From: Alphaproteobacteria bacterium | GTDB taxonomy: Bacteria > Pseudomonadota > Alphaproteobacteria > GCA-2731375 | DNA: 64,000 nucleotides | Reading direction: 5' to 3' | Assembly: GCA_021776235.1 (NCBI GenBank) | Contig: JAJFGG010000152.1 | Coordinates: forward strand, 87,284-151,283 | Shown: positions 8,429 through 18,054 of the stretch, piece after piece | Numbering within the stretch: position 1 is the first letter of the stretch | How the letters are laid out: each line of letters opens with the position of its first letter | Made by a program: the position numbers and the translations under genes | The notes under the pieces: model-generated | Databases searched by the model: none | Told to the model about the DNA's origin: nothing | Seen by the model: the letters and a program-made list of their open reading frames with translations, nothing else

Positions 8429-9988
8429 TTAGGGCCGGATACCGAAGTGGCGCGGTCCCAGCAATTGCGGCAACAGCGGCTGCACCAGCTTGATCCAATC
8501 GCATAACATGGGCCGGGTCTCGCGGGGGTCGATCAATTCGTGAAAGTTGTAGGATTCCGATCGTGGGAAAGGCGACAGGCGGGCCGCCAATTCGTCCTCC
8601 AGTTCCTTACGCCTGGCTTCCGGATCCTCGGCCGCTGCGATTTCGCGGCCAAAGGCGACCGCAACGCCGCCCTCCAGGGGCAGGGCGCCCATCTCGGCCG
8701 AGGGCCAGGCCAGGACATAGGCATCGGGGCCATAATGGGCTGCCGCCGCGACGCCATAATTCTTACGCACCAGGACCGAGGCCCAGGGCGCCGAATAGGT
8801 CGCCGCCGCCAGGACAGCCGAGGTGCCATAGCGGATCGCGCCGCCGCTTTCGGCCTCCGGCCCGATCATGAAACCCGGTTCGTCTATCAAGGAGATCATG
8901 GGCAAGTGAAAGGTGTCGCAAATTTCGATGAAACGGCGGACTTTCTGCGCGCCTTCGGAGGTCATGGCGCCGGCGTAAAAGCGGCCATCATTGGCCAGAA
9001 TGCCGACGCTTTGACCATTCATCCGGGCCAGGCCGGTAATCTGCCCGGGGCCGTATTTGCGCCCCATCTCGAAAAACGAGTCCAGATCGGCTACCGCCGC
9101 AATAAGTTTCCGCATATCAAAGGCTTTGCGGCGGTTGCGGGGAATTATGCCGGCCAGTTTTTCTTCGGCCCGGTCAGGGCGGTCGCCGCTATCGACAATG
9201 GGCGCCAGTTCCCAGACGTTCTGCGGCATGTAGCCAAGGAATGTGCGGATCTGCGCCAGGGCCTCGGCCTCGTTCTCGGCCACCGCATCGACCACGCCAT
9301 TGGCGGCATGTACCGCCGCGCCACCCAACTCCTCCTTGCTCATTGAGATGCCCAGGGCACGGTCCACAACTGCCGGCCCGGCGATCAGAATTTGTGCGGT
9401 TTCCCGGCTCATGGTGACGAAGTGCGAGGCGACCAGACGTGCCGCCGGCAGCCCGGCCACCGGCCCCAGGGCGGCAGAGGCGACGGGCACCATGGCCATG
9501 GCCTCGGCCACGGATTTGAAGCGCGGGGGTGCGGCGACACTGTCGCCGACCGGGCCGCCGCCCTTTTTGCCGCTCGCGCCCATGACAGAGCCGCCGCCGC
9601 CTTCGTGCAGGCGCACCAGAGGAACTTTATAGCGGCAGGCCAGTTCTTCCGTGTACACGCTTTTGCGCAAGCCAGCGACGGTGGGCGAGCCGCCGCCGAT
9701 GGTGAAGTCCTCGCCGCCAACGATGCAGGGCCGCTGGTTGACCTCGGCAAAACCCAGAATGAAATTGCCCGGTGTAAAGCCGGTCAGATTGCCGTGTTCG
9801 TCTTTTTCCGAACCGCCGGCACCCATCCCGGTTTCCTTGAAGCTGCCGGGATCGATCAAGCCGTCGATCCGCTCCCGCAGGGTCAGCCGTCCCTTGGCAT
9901 GATGGCGCGCGACGGCTTCCGGGCCGCCATGCTGCTTGGCCAGGGCACGTCGCCGGTGGATCTCTGCTATTTCCTTGTCCCAACTCAT
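8429..9988 (-). CDS. Acyl-CoA carboxylase carboxyltransferase (beta) subunit
   Basis: A 519-residue carboxyltransferase of the PccB/MccB type, which transfers CO2 from carboxybiotin to an acyl-CoA. Recognisable blocks are the N-terminal KGRLTLRERIDGLIDPGSF, the acyl-CoA-side GGGGSVMGASGKKGG, and the C-terminal carboxybiotin-side KNYGVAAAAHYGPDAY and WPSAEMGALPLEGGVA. A CAGGAG ribosome-binding site precedes the ATG at 9988. No biotin carboxylase or biotin carrier gene is in the window, so its partner must be encoded elsewhere. Propionyl-, methylcrotonyl- or another acyl-CoA are all possible substrates. Confidence 0.92.
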   Translation of the reverse strand: MSWDKEIAEIHRRRALAKQHGGPEAVARHHAKGRLTLRERIDGLIDPGSFKETGMGAGGSEKDEHGNLTGFTPGNFILGFAEVNQRPCIVGGEDFTIGGGSPTVAGLRKSVYTEELACRYKVPLVRLHEGGGGSVMGASGKKGGGPVGDSVAAPPRFKSVAEAMAMVPVASAALGPVAGLPAARLVASHFVTMSRETAQILIAGPAVVDRALGISMSKEELGGAAVHAANGVVDAVAENEAEALAQIRTFLGYMPQNVWELAPIVDSGDRPDRAEEKLAGIIPRNRRKAFDMRKLIAAVADLDSFFEMGRKYGPGQITGLARMNGQSVGILANDGRFYAGAMTSEGAQKVRRFIEICDTFHLPMISLIDEPGFMIGPEAESGGAIRYGTSAVLAAATYSAPWASVLVRKNYGVAAAAHYGPDAYVLAWPSAEMGALPLEGGVAVAFGREIAAAEDPEARRKELEDELAARLSPFPRSESYNFHELIDPRETRPMLCDWIKLVQPLLPQLLGPRHFGIRP

Positions 9989-10382
9989 GGGTCGGCAAAC
10001 TCCTGTGCAAATCGATCTCTGGCCATGGTACAGCGCCCAGTGGCGCGAACCAAACAGAAGAGTTCTTCTGCTTAGCCCGCACGCTGATCTTAAGCATCCA
10101 GTGGTCTTTCCGACCCTTGAGGTTGGGAACTATCCGTTGCAAGCGGATGACCAGGGATTGCGGAGCCAGCATCCGGTTCCCAATATCCGTACGGATAGCG
10201 CGTCGAGAGCCGGATTAGCAATTATGACGAGTAGAGCGCAGGCGAAACAACGCGGCAAGTTTGCTCCAGTGACAGTTTGCCGCATCGCGCATTGGAAGCA
10301 TAACAATTACAAGACCGCGCTGTAATCCAGTATGCTAAACAGCGGATGCGCCGTTGCGCGCTCATCGTTTGGGGATCCATTG
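9989..10382. promoter_or_regulatory. Divergent intergenic region with clustered dyads (carboxyltransferase / cbb3 oxidase)
   Basis: These 394 bases hold the promoters of two divergent operons and no gene that I can support. Dyads seen: CAGAAGA-GT-TCTTCTG (10055-10070); TTGGGAAC (10123-10130) against GTTCCCAA (10176-10183), enclosing ATCCG/CGGAT (10132-10148); a perfect 14-base palindrome TATCCGTACGGATA (10184-10197) that shares its half-site TATCCGT with 10131-10137; and GCGGCAA (10252-10258) against TTGCCGC (10277-10283). A weak sigma-70-like pair is TTGCCG (10277-10282) with a CATAAC/TAACAA region near 10299-10306. I found no clear TTGAT-N4-ATCAA FNR/FixK box. Confidence 0.45.
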
Positions 10383-11990
10383 ATGCATATTCTGTCCATG
10401 TTGATGTTGGCGCTGGGCGCTGCTGCCACGGTGACGCTTGCCCTGCAGGCCAGTGACGGGGTGATGAGTTTTCATGCCGGCCTGATGGCGCTGTTCTTCC
10501 TTGCCGGCATCGTTCTCTTGCACCGGCGCCGAAGCAAATGGACTGGCGATGAAGGTTACGAAGACGGCATTATCCGGGCCGGCGCCATCGCTTCGACTTT
10601 CTGGGGCGTGGTGGGTTTTCTGGTCGGATTGGTAATCGCGCTGCAACTGGCCTTCCCGGTGTTGAATTTCGACCTGCCCTGGACGAATTTCGGCCGGCTG
10701 CGGCCGCTGCACACTTCGGCCGTGATCTTTGCCTTTGGCGGCAACGTCTTACTGATGACATCTTTTCATGTCGTGCAACGGACCTGCCGGGCCCGCCTGG
10801 CCGGCGGCTGGGCGCCATGGTTCGTATTCTGGGGCTATCAGCTGTTCATCGTCATGGCGGCGACGGGCTATGTACTGGGCGTCACCCAGTCAAAGGAATA
10901 TGCAGAGCCGGAATGGTATGTGGACCTGTGGCTGACCCTGGTCTGGGTCGTCTATCTGCTGGTCTTTCTTGGGACGCTATGGAAGCGGCGGGAGCCGCAC
11001 ATCTATGTCGCCAACTGGTTCTATCTGGCTTTCATCGTCACCGTGGCGATGCTCCATATTATTAACAATCTTGCCGTTCCGGTCAGTTGGACGGGTACCC
11101 AGTCGTATGGTCTTTGGGCCGGCGTTCAGGACGCTTTGACCCAGTGGTGGTACGGCCATAACGCGGTCGGGTTTTTCCTGACCGCCGGCTTTTTGGGGAT
11201 CATGTACTATTACGTGCCCAAACGGGCCGAACGGCCAATCTATTCCTATCGCCTGTCCATTGTGCATTTCTGGTCGTTGATATTTCTCTACATCTGGGCC
11301 GGGCCCCATCATCTGCACTACACCGCCCTGCCGGAATGGTCGCAGACCCTGGGCATGACCTTCTCCATCATTCTGTGGATGCCGTCCTGGGGCGGCATGG
11401 TCAACGGCCTGATGACCTTATCGGGCGCCTGGGACAAGCTGCGAACCGACCCGGTGCTGCGCATGATGGTGGTGTCCCTCGCGTTTTATGGCATGAGCAC
11501 TTTTGAAGGGCCGCTGATGGCGATCAAGGAAGTCAATGCGTTGAGCCATTACACCGACTGGACCATCGGCCATGTGCATTCGGGCGCCCTGGGCTGGGTC
11601 GCCTTTGTTTCCTTTGGCGCGCTTTATCATATCGTGCCCATCATGTGGGCCCGGCAGCGGTTGTATTCCATGGTTCTGGTCAATGTTCATTTCTGGATCT
11701 CCACCATCGGCATCCTGCTCTACATCACCGCAATGTGGGTCTCGGGTATTCTGCAGGGTCTGATGTGGCGGGCCTATGACCACCTGGGATTCTTGGAATA
11801 TTCCTTTGTCGAGACGGTGGCGGCGATGCATCCCTTCTATGTCATCCGTGCTCTGGGCGGGTTGTTGTTCGTGATCGGCTCTTTGGTCATGACCTATAAT
11901 TTATGGCGCACCATGCGTGGCGATCTGCGGCTCGAGGCCTCGCCCATACCTTCAGCCGAGCCTGCCCCGGCGATGGGAGCCGCGTCATGA
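10383..11990 (+). CDS. ccoN: Cytochrome c oxidase cbb3-type subunit I (CcoN)
   Basis: The 535-residue catalytic subunit of cbb3 oxidase, a polytopic inner-membrane haem-copper protein. Key histidines are in [12 protein letters not shown] (low-spin haem ligand), [13 protein letters not shown] (CuB side), [12 protein letters not shown] and [11 protein letters not shown] (haem ligands), all in the expected order. I prefer the ATG at 10383, with GGGGAT 7-8 bases upstream, over an in-frame ATG at 10332. The N-terminus has an extra hydrophobic hairpin (about residues 1-45) before the conserved [19 protein letters not shown] helix. The gene's TGA overlaps the ccoO ATG by 4 bases. This enzyme is the high-affinity terminal oxidase for low oxygen. 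Confidence 0.97.
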   Translation: MHILSMLMLALGAAATVTLALQASDGVMSFHAGLMALFFLAGIVLLHRRRSKWTGDEGYEDGIIRAGAIASTFWGVVGFLVGLVIALQLAFPVLNFDLPWTNFGRLRPLHTSAVIFAFGGNVLLMTSFHVVQRTCRARLAGGWAPWFVFWGYQLFIVMAATGYVLGVTQSKEYAEPEWYVDLWLTLVWVVYLLVFLGTLWKRREPHIYVANWFYLAFIVTVAMLHIINNLAVPVSWTGTQSYGLWAGVQDALTQWWYGHNAVGFFLTAGFLGIMYYYVPKRAERPIYSYRLSIVHFWSLIFLYIWAGPHHLHYTALPEWSQTLGMTFSIILWMPSWGGMVNGLMTLSGAWDKLRTDPVLRMMVVSLAFYGMSTFEGPLMAIKEVNALSHYTDWTIGHVHSGALGWVAFVSFGALYHIVPIMWARQRLYSMVLVNVHFWISTIGILLYITAMWVSGILQGLMWRAYDHLGFLEYSFVETVAAMHPFYVIRALGGLLFVIGSLVMTYNLWRTMRGDLRLEASPIPSAEPAPAMGAAS

Positions 11991-12715
11991 TCAAGCATGC
12001 GACGATAGAGAAGAATTCAATCCTGCTGACCGTGCTGGTCCTGGTGGTGGTGTCGATTGGCGGCATCGTGGAATTGGCGCCGTTGTTCTATCTGGAAAGC
12101 ACCATCGAGAAAGTGGAGGGGATGCGTCCTTATTCACCGTTGGAGCTGTCCGGGCGCGACATTTATGTCCGCGAAGGCTGTTACAATTGCCACAGTCAAA
12201 TGATCCGCCCGTTGCGCGACGAGGCCGAACGTTATGGCCACTACAGCCTGGCGGCGGAGAGCATGTACGACCATCCGTTCCAATGGGGCTCCAAACGCAC
12301 GGGGCCGGATCTGGCCCGGGTCGGTGGGCGTTATTCCGATGAATGGCATACCGCTCATATGCGGGATCCCCGCGCTTTGGTGCCGGAATCGGTTATGCCC
12401 GGCTATCCCTTCCTGGCCACGACGCCCCTGGACAGCGCGGATATTGCCGCGCATCTGAAAGCCAACCGCATGGTCGGCGTACCCTATACGGACGAGATGA
12501 TCGCCAACGCCGCAACGGATCTGGCGGCCCAGGTTGATCCCGACAGCGACGAGATGGAGGCCCTGCTGGCGCGTTACCCAAAGGCGCAGGTGCGCGATTT
12601 CGACGGTAATCCCGAGATGATTTCAGAAATGGATGCTCTGATTGCGTACATGCAGATGCTGGGCACGTTGGTCGATTTCGGCAGTTACAAGGCCGAAGGC
12701 GAGAACCTGCGCTAG
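11987..12715 (+). CDS. ccoO: Cytochrome c oxidase cbb3-type subunit II, monohaem (CcoO)
   Basis: A 242-residue membrane-anchored cytochrome c. One N-terminal transmembrane helix (about 13-35) leads to a periplasmic domain with a single CYNCH haem-c site. The distinctive [18 protein letters not shown] follows, then [21 protein letters not shown] and a methionine ligand in [10 protein letters not shown]. The start is the ATG at 11987, within an ATGA overlap with ccoN; upstream in-frame codons lie inside ccoN and are not used. It shuttles electrons from CcoP to CcoN. The length and motif order are standard. Confidence 0.97.
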   Translation: MIKHATIEKNSILLTVLVLVVVSIGGIVELAPLFYLESTIEKVEGMRPYSPLELSGRDIYVREGCYNCHSQMIRPLRDEAERYGHYSLAAESMYDHPFQWGSKRTGPDLARVGGRYSDEWHTAHMRDPRALVPESVMPGYPFLATTPLDSADIAAHLKANRMVGVPYTDEMIANAATDLAAQVDPDSDEMEALLARYPKAQVRDFDGNPEMISEMDALIAYMQMLGTLVDFGSYKAEGENLR

Positions 12716-12726
12716 GGAAGGGAAAT

Positions 12727-12879
12727 ATGATGACCTATCAGGACGTTTCCGCATTCGCCCAGACCTATGGCCTGCTCTATCTGTTCCTGCTGTTTGTCGG
12801 CATGGTGATTTACGCCCTGTGGCCGGGTAACCGGAAGCGCTTTGATGCCGCCGCCAAAATTCCATTGCAGGAGGATTAG
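12727..12879 (+). CDS. ccoQ: Cbb3 oxidase small subunit IV (CcoQ)
   Basis: A 50-residue protein with one hydrophobic helix (LLYLFLLFVGMVIYALWPG, about 17-35) and a short charged tail, the usual form of CcoQ. It sits between ccoO (11-base gap) and ccoP (4-base gap), exactly where CcoQ is expected. Two adjacent ATGs (12727 and 12730) could serve as start; a GGGAAGGGA ribosome-binding site lies just upstream. CcoQ stabilises the cbb3 complex. The end of the gene contains the AGGAGGA that serves ccoP. Confidence 0.9.
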   Translation: MMTYQDVSAFAQTYGLLYLFLLFVGMVIYALWPGNRKRFDAAAKIPLQED

Positions 12880-12883
12880 TCCG

Positions 12884-13747
12884 GTGAGCAAGAAACAGAT
12901 CGACGAATTCAGCGGGACAGAGACCACGGGCCATGATTGGGACGGCATCCGCGAATTGAATTCGCCGATGCCGCGCTGGTGGGTGTGGACCTATTACGCC
13001 ACGATCCTCTGGGCCGTGGCCTATTGGATCGCAATGCCTGCCTGGCCCCTGCTGTCGGATTATACCAGAGGTCTGTTGGGGCATTCGCAACGGGCGCAAT
13101 TGTCAGATCAGATCGCCGCCGTCAAGGCGGGCCAGGCCGATTTGATCGCCCGCACCGCCAAGGCCGGCCTGACGGAAATCCAGGCCGATCCGGAATTGCT
13201 CGAATTCGCCCTGGCCGGCGGGCGTTCAGCCTTTGCCGTGAATTGCTCCCAGTGCCATGGCACGGGCGCGTCGGGCAGCGACGGTTATCCCAATCTGAAC
13301 GATGACGATTGGCTTTGGGGCGGTACGGTGGCGCAGATCGAGGCAACCATCCAGTACGGTATTCGCGCGGATCATGACGATACCCGGATCAGCGAAATGC
13401 CGGCCTTTGGCCGGGATGAAATCCTGAACCCGCAACAGGTGGATGAAGTCGCCGATTATGTCATGGCGCTGTCTCGGGATGATGACCTGGCCGAAAGCCT
13501 GCCCGGAAAGGCGCTGTTCAGCGAAAATTGTGTGGATTGCCATGGTGCCGGCGGCAAGGGCAACAGCGAACTGGGTGCGCCCAATCTGGCCAATGGTATC
13601 TGGCTGTATGAGGGCGGCAAGCCGGCCGTGGTAGACACCATCACCCATAGCCGTTCGGGCATGATGCCTGCCTGGGTCAGCCGACTGGATCAGGTCGCCA
13701 TCAAACAGTTGGCGGTCTATGTCCATTCTCTGGGCGGTGGTGAGTAA
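12884..13747 (+). CDS. ccoP: Cytochrome c oxidase cbb3-type subunit III, dihaem (CcoP)
   Basis: A 287-residue dihaem cytochrome c. The N-terminal cytoplasmic motif HDWDGIRELNSPMPRWW is diagnostic for CcoP. One transmembrane helix (about 33-50) follows, then two haem-c sites, CSQCH and CVDCH, with methionine ligands in SEMPAF and GMMPAW. The start is GTG at 12884, chosen because an AGGAGGA ribosome-binding site lies 9 bases upstream and the diagnostic N-terminus begins directly after it. It accepts electrons from the bc1 complex or soluble cytochromes and passes them to CcoO. Confidence 0.97.
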   Translation: MSKKQIDEFSGTETTGHDWDGIRELNSPMPRWWVWTYYATILWAVAYWIAMPAWPLLSDYTRGLLGHSQRAQLSDQIAAVKAGQADLIARTAKAGLTEIQADPELLEFALAGGRSAFAVNCSQCHGTGASGSDGYPNLNDDDWLWGGTVAQIEATIQYGIRADHDDTRISEMPAFGRDEILNPQQVDEVADYVMALSRDDDLAESLPGKALFSENCVDCHGAGGKGNSELGAPNLANGIWLYEGGKPAVVDTITHSRSGMMPAWVSRLDQVAIKQLAVYVHSLGGGE

Positions 13748-13758
13748 CGGGACCGGCC

Positions 13759-15237
13759 GTGCCGACGGCAGAACAAACTTCCGCACCACCCGGCGCCATC
13801 GATAGCGTCGAGACGGTCGATGTAAAGGCCCTTAATACCAGGGTCACCGGCGCCCTCTACAAAAAGCGCGAGAAGATCTTCCCGCGCCGGGTGCGAGGCA
13901 CTTTCCGCAGTCTGAAATGGACTGTCATGGCCGTTACCCTGGCGATCTATTACCTGGTTCCCTGGGTGCGGTGGGAGCGCGGCCCCGGCGCCCCGGATCA
14001 GGCTGTATTGATCGATCTGCCGGCCCGTCGGTTCTATTTTTTCTTTATCGAGATCTGGCCGCAGGAAATCTATTACATAACCGGTATCCTGGTGATCGCC
14101 GCCCTGGCTCTGTTTCTGTTTACCTCGGTCGCCGGCCGGGTCTGGTGCGGCTATACCTGTCCGCAAACCGTCTGGGTCGACCTGTTCCTGATCGTCGAAC
14201 GTTTCATCGAAGGCGACCGTAACGCGCGCATTCGTTTGGAAAACGCCAATTGGACTTTTCTTAAAATCGGCAAACGGCTTGCCAAACATACAATCTGGTT
14301 GACCATCGCGGCCCTGACGGGTGGTGCCTGGGTATTCTATTTCGCCGATGCGCCGACCCTGCTGGTGGATCTGTTCACCCTGGAGGCGGACGAGTTGGCC
14401 TACATCACGGTTGGCGTATTGACGGCCACGACGTACGCCTTGGGTGGTTTGGCGCGCGAGCAGGTTTGCACCTACATGTGCCCCTGGCCACGTATCCAGG
14501 CTGCCATGATCGACGAGGAGTCTCTGATCATCTCGTACCAGGGGCAGCGGGGCGAGCCACGGGGCCGAGGCGGCCGCCGGGAAGGTCTGGGCGACTGCGT
14601 CGATTGCAACCAATGTGTCGTGGTCTGCCCCATGGGTATCGATATTCGTGATGGCATGCAGTTGGAATGTATTTCCTGCGCCCTCTGCGTGGATGCCTGC
14701 AACGGCGTGATGGACAAAGTCGGCAAACCCCGTGGCCTGATCGGTTACAACACCCTGGCCAATGTTGATAAGGGCGAAGAGTTGCAACGCAGCCAAATTC
14801 GCCTGCTGCGTCCCCGCACCATAGTCTATAGCGTTCTGATCGCGGTTGTTGGGGCGATCATGCTGGCTGCCCTGCTGACCCGACCGGCCCTGGAATTGAA
14901 CGTACAGCGGGACCGCAACCCCTTGTTCGTCAAATTGTCGAATGGCGATATCCGTAACGGCTATACCGTCAAAATTCTCAATAAAGTGCACGCGACCCGG
15001 CATTTCCGACTGACCCTGGATGGCTTGCCGGATGCGGCGATCAAGGTGATCGGCCGTGACGACGGGGCACCTCTGTTCACGGTTAAATCGGACCGGCTGG
15101 CCAGTTTTCGCGTTCTGATTTCGACCGCCCGCAGCAATCTGAAGGGCGATACCACCGATATTCGTCTGCGGATTATGGATCAGGACAGCGGCACCACGGC
15201 GGACAACGACACCGTCTTCAGGGGCCCCGAAGAATGA
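13759..15237 (+). CDS. ccoG: Cbb3 oxidase assembly protein CcoG (FixG/RdxA)
   Basis: A 492-residue membrane iron-sulfur protein needed for cbb3 biogenesis, with reported cupric reductase activity in the family. Several transmembrane helices (from about residue 53) include the CGYTCPQTVW motif. Two 4Fe-4S ferredoxin sites follow (CVDCNQCVVVCPMGIDI and CISCALCVDACN), then a periplasmic immunoglobulin-like C-terminal domain. The start is GTG at 13759, 11 bases after the ccoP stop. The ATGA at the end overlaps ccoH. It opens the GHIS maturation half of the operon. Confidence 0.96.
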   Translation: MPTAEQTSAPPGAIDSVETVDVKALNTRVTGALYKKREKIFPRRVRGTFRSLKWTVMAVTLAIYYLVPWVRWERGPGAPDQAVLIDLPARRFYFFFIEIWPQEIYYITGILVIAALALFLFTSVAGRVWCGYTCPQTVWVDLFLIVERFIEGDRNARIRLENANWTFLKIGKRLAKHTIWLTIAALTGGAWVFYFADAPTLLVDLFTLEADELAYITVGVLTATTYALGGLAREQVCTYMCPWPRIQAAMIDEESLIISYQGQRGEPRGRGGRREGLGDCVDCNQCVVVCPMGIDIRDGMQLECISCALCVDACNGVMDKVGKPRGLIGYNTLANVDKGEELQRSQIRLLRPRTIVYSVLIAVVGAIMLAALLTRPALELNVQRDRNPLFVKLSNGDIRNGYTVKILNKVHATRHFRLTLDGLPDAAIKVIGRDDGAPLFTVKSDRLASFRVLISTARSNLKGDTTDIRLRIMDQDSGTTADNDTVFRGPEE

Positions 15238-15719
15238 CCGGGCGCAAGGTATTGGCCATGTTGCTGGGTTTTTTCGGCCTGATCCTACTGGTCAATGGTG
15301 TCTTCATTTTTTTCGCTCTGAGCAGTTTCAGTGGCCTGACGACCGAGAACGCCTATGTCAAAGGGCTGCATTTTAATCGCGCAGTGGCCCGGGGCAGGGC
15401 GCAGCAAGCCGCCGGTTGGCGGGTTACGGCAACCGCCACGCAAACAATGCCGGGCCGCGAGCTGGTCTTGCAGGTGCGGGTTGAGGATCGCAATGGCCGG
15501 CCCTTGGAGGATCTGAAGCTGTCAGGCCAACTGCGCCGCCCAACCCATCAGGGCGGCGATTTGGCCTTGTCGTTCGAGGCCACCGGCAATGGCGGCTATC
15601 GCGCCTTTGCCGCGCCAAAGACGTCGGGGCAATGGGATTTGCGCTTGGTGGCGCAAGCCAACGACGCGGCCCACGAGAAGATCGATTATCGTTGGGAGAA
15701 GCGATTTTGGCTGAAATAG
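15234..15719 (+). CDS. ccoH: FixH-family protein (CcoH)
   Basis: A 161-residue protein with one N-terminal transmembrane helix (about 5-28) and a periplasmic beta-sandwich domain, typical of FixH/CcoH. The family helps to assemble or stabilise cbb3 oxidase and acts with the copper pump CcoI. The conserved YVKGLHFNRAVA segment follows the membrane helix. The ATG overlaps the ccoG stop by 4 bases, and the gene's 3' end overlaps the TTG start of ccoI by 13 bases, so translation is coupled through the block. Confidence 0.93.
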   Translation: MTGRKVLAMLLGFFGLILLVNGVFIFFALSSFSGLTTENAYVKGLHFNRAVARGRAQQAAGWRVTATATQTMPGRELVLQVRVEDRNGRPLEDLKLSGQLRRPTHQGGDLALSFEATGNGGYRAFAAPKTSGQWDLRLVAQANDAAHEKIDYRWEKRFWLK

Positions 15720-17908
15720 CTCTCAATGAGGATATCCCGACCGACGCGCCAGCGGATGTCGCGGCATATATCCGCACCGATGAGACAGGCATTGCTTCGT
15801 TGAATCTGGCGGTGGAAAATCTTCATTGCGGCGCTTGTGTGCGGCGGATAGAGGCTGCCTTGGCGGCCAGGGATGCGGTCACCTCGGCCCGGGTCAACCT
15901 GACGACCCGGCGCCTGGCCCTGCATTGGCGCGCCGATCAGGCCGGGGCAGGGGAATTGCTTGGCGCCGTAGCAGAGCTGGGCTACCGCCTGGTGCCGTTT
16001 GACCCGGAGCTTTTGCGGGATGGCGCCGCCAACGAAGACCGCACCCTGTTGCGGGCCATGGCGGTGGCGGGATTTGCCGCCGCCAATGTCATGATGTTAT
16101 CGGTGGCGGTCTGGGGGGGTGAGGCGTCGGGCGACATGGGACCGGCCCTGCGCGACCTGCTGCATTGGATATCCGCGCTGGTGGCCTTGCCGGCCGTGGC
16201 CTACGCGGGCCGGCCCTTCTTCCGCTCGGCCTGGGGGGCCTTGCGCCACGGCGCGATGAACATGGATCTGCCCATATCAGTTGCGGTCTTATTGGCCGCC
16301 GCAATGTCTTTGTTTGAAACCATCAGCCATGGCCAGCATACCTATTTCGATGCCTCGGTGGGCCTGTTGTTCTTCCTTTTGATTGGCCGTTATCTGGACC
16401 GCCGGGCTCGCAGCAAGGCGCGTTCGGCGGCCGAGCAGTTGCTGCTGCTCTCCGCGGCCGCGGCCAGGGTGGTCGGGACCGACGGCAAGGTCCGCGCCCT
16501 GCCGATTGGCGCCGTGAAAACGGGTATGACCGTACGCGTGGCGCCAGGCGACCGGGTGCCTGTGGATGGCCGCGTCAGTTTCGGTCAGGGTGCGATCGAT
16601 GCCAGCCTGATAAGCGGAGAAAGCGAACCGAAATCGATCAAGATCGGCGACTGGGTCCATGCCGGCACGATGAACCTGAGCAGCCCGTTAGAGGTCAATG
16701 TGGCGGCGGCCGGCGATGACACCCTGCTGGCGGAAATCGTGCGCCTGACGGCGGCGGCGGAAAGTGGCAAGGCGGCCTATGTTCGGCTGGCGGACCGGGC
16801 CGCGCGGATTTATGCCCCGGCGGTGCATCTGCTGGCGCTGGCCGGTTTTCTTGGCTGGTGGGGCCTGGGCGGCCTGGACTGGCAAGCGGCGCTTTTGATT
16901 GCGGTGGCGGTGCTGATCATCACCTGCCCCTGCGCTTTGGGTCTGGCCGTGCCGGTGGTGCAGGTGGTGGCCTCGGGCCTAGCCATGCGGCGGGGCATTC
17001 TGGTCAAGGCTGGCGATGGCTTCGAACGTCTGGCGGAGGTGGATACCCTGGTTTTTGACAAGACCGGTACCTTGACCCATGGCCGCCCTGAACTCGTCAA
17101 CCGGGCCGCGGTTGCGGCACCGGTGCTGGCCCGGGCCGCCTCTTTGGCGGCGGGCAGCCGGCATCCCCTGTGTCAGGCCCTGGTCCGGGCCGCCGGGCCC
17201 GTGGCGTCGCGGCTGGAAGTGCACGAGCAACCTGGCATGGGTCTGGCGCTGGGCGGCACCCGCCTGGGCAATCGGGTCTGGTGCGAAGTTGCCGCGGCCA
17301 GCCCAAAGGATGGCAACAGTGAATTATGGTATCGCGAAAGCGGCCAGGAACCAGTCCGTTTTGCCTTTCGGGACCGGCTCAAACCGGATGCGCCGGCCGT
17401 TATTGAAAAGTTGCAAAAGGCCGGCTGGCGGGTTGAGATTGCCTCCGGTGACCGGGCCGAGGTGGTGGAGCCTCTGGCCCGGCAATTGAAGGTTTCCCAA
17501 TGGCGGGCGGACTGCCGGCCGGATGAAAAAGTAGCCTACCTGCAAGATCTGGCCCAATCCGGGCGCAAAGTGGCGATGATTGGCGATGGCCTGAATGATG
17601 CGCCCGCCCTGGCTGTTGCCCATGCCTCTCTATCGCCGGCGCGGGCAGCGGACGTGGCCCAGGCGGCGGCGGATTTCGTCTTTCAGGGCGAACGGCTCGT
17701 CCCGGTTGCCGTTACGTTGCTTCTGGCCCGGCGGGTGCGGCGTCTGATCCGGCAAAATTTTTCCCTGGCCCTGGCCTATAACCTCCTGGCCGTGCCGCTG
17801 GCCCTGGCCGGCCTTATGACGCCGCTGTTTGCCGCCATCGCCATGTCGTCATCCTCTTTGCTGGTTACCCTGAACGCCCTGCGGCTGCATGCTAGGGATG
17901 CGCCATGA
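15707..17908 (+). CDS. ccoI: Copper-translocating P1B-type ATPase CcoI (FixI)
   Basis: A 733-residue heavy-metal P-type ATPase that supplies copper for the CcoN CuB site. Visible are an N-terminal metal-binding domain with CGAC (LHCGACVRRIEA), the actuator ISGES, the membrane metal-binding CPC in ITCPCALGLAVPV, the phosphorylation site DKTGTLT, the P1B HP dipeptide in SRHPLCQAL, and the hinge GDGLNDAPAL. I assign the start to TTG at 15707: a GGGAGAAG ribosome-binding site sits 7 bases upstream, while the in-frame ATG at 15632 lies deep inside ccoH. The TTG start and 13-base overlap probably lower its output relative to the structural subunits. Confidence 0.95.
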   Translation: MAEIALNEDIPTDAPADVAAYIRTDETGIASLNLAVENLHCGACVRRIEAALAARDAVTSARVNLTTRRLALHWRADQAGAGELLGAVAELGYRLVPFDPELLRDGAANEDRTLLRAMAVAGFAAANVMMLSVAVWGGEASGDMGPALRDLLHWISALVALPAVAYAGRPFFRSAWGALRHGAMNMDLPISVAVLLAAAMSLFETISHGQHTYFDASVGLLFFLLIGRYLDRRARSKARSAAEQLLLLSAAAARVVGTDGKVRALPIGAVKTGMTVRVAPGDRVPVDGRVSFGQGAIDASLISGESEPKSIKIGDWVHAGTMNLSSPLEVNVAAAGDDTLLAEIVRLTAAAESGKAAYVRLADRAARIYAPAVHLLALAGFLGWWGLGGLDWQAALLIAVAVLIITCPCALGLAVPVVQVVASGLAMRRGILVKAGDGFERLAEVDTLVFDKTGTLTHGRPELVNRAAVAAPVLARAASLAAGSRHPLCQALVRAAGPVASRLEVHEQPGMGLALGGTRLGNRVWCEVAAASPKDGNSELWYRESGQEPVRFAFRDRLKPDAPAVIEKLQKAGWRVEIASGDRAEVVEPLARQLKVSQWRADCRPDEKVAYLQDLAQSGRKVAMIGDGLNDAPALAVAHASLSPARAADVAQAAADFVFQGERLVPVAVTLLLARRVRRLIRQNFSLALAYNLLAVPLALAGLMTPLFAAIAMSSSSLLVTLNALRLHARDAP

Positions 17909-18054
17909 CCGCCCTGTTGATATTGATTCCGGCGGCGCTGTTCTTAGGGCTGTTGGGCCTGGGCGCATTTCTGTGGGCCTTGCGCTCCGGTCAGTTCGAG
18001 GATCTGGACGGCGCCGCCGAGCGCATATTGTATGATGACGACCTGGAATGCTGA
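17905..18054 (+). CDS. ccoS: Cbb3 oxidase assembly protein CcoS
   Basis: A 49-residue protein with one N-terminal transmembrane helix (LLILIPAALFLGLLGLGAFLWAL), then the conserved RSGQFEDLDGAAERILYDDD tail that identifies CcoS. It is required for maturation of cbb3 oxidase. The ATG overlaps the ccoI stop by 4 bases. The last codons overlap the ATG of the downstream GNAT gene by 7 bases, extending translational coupling past the usual end of the cco cluster. Confidence 0.95.
   Translation: MTALLILIPAALFLGLLGLGAFLWALRSGQFEDLDGAAERILYDDDLEC

Noticed and set aside
13717..15003. Long minus-strand frame of 428 codons opposite ccoG
   Set aside because: It is the mirror of a certain gene in high-G+C DNA, has no recognisable domain, and overlaps ccoG completely. 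Similar long antisense frames elsewhere (for example opposite recJ and glpX) were dropped for the same reason.
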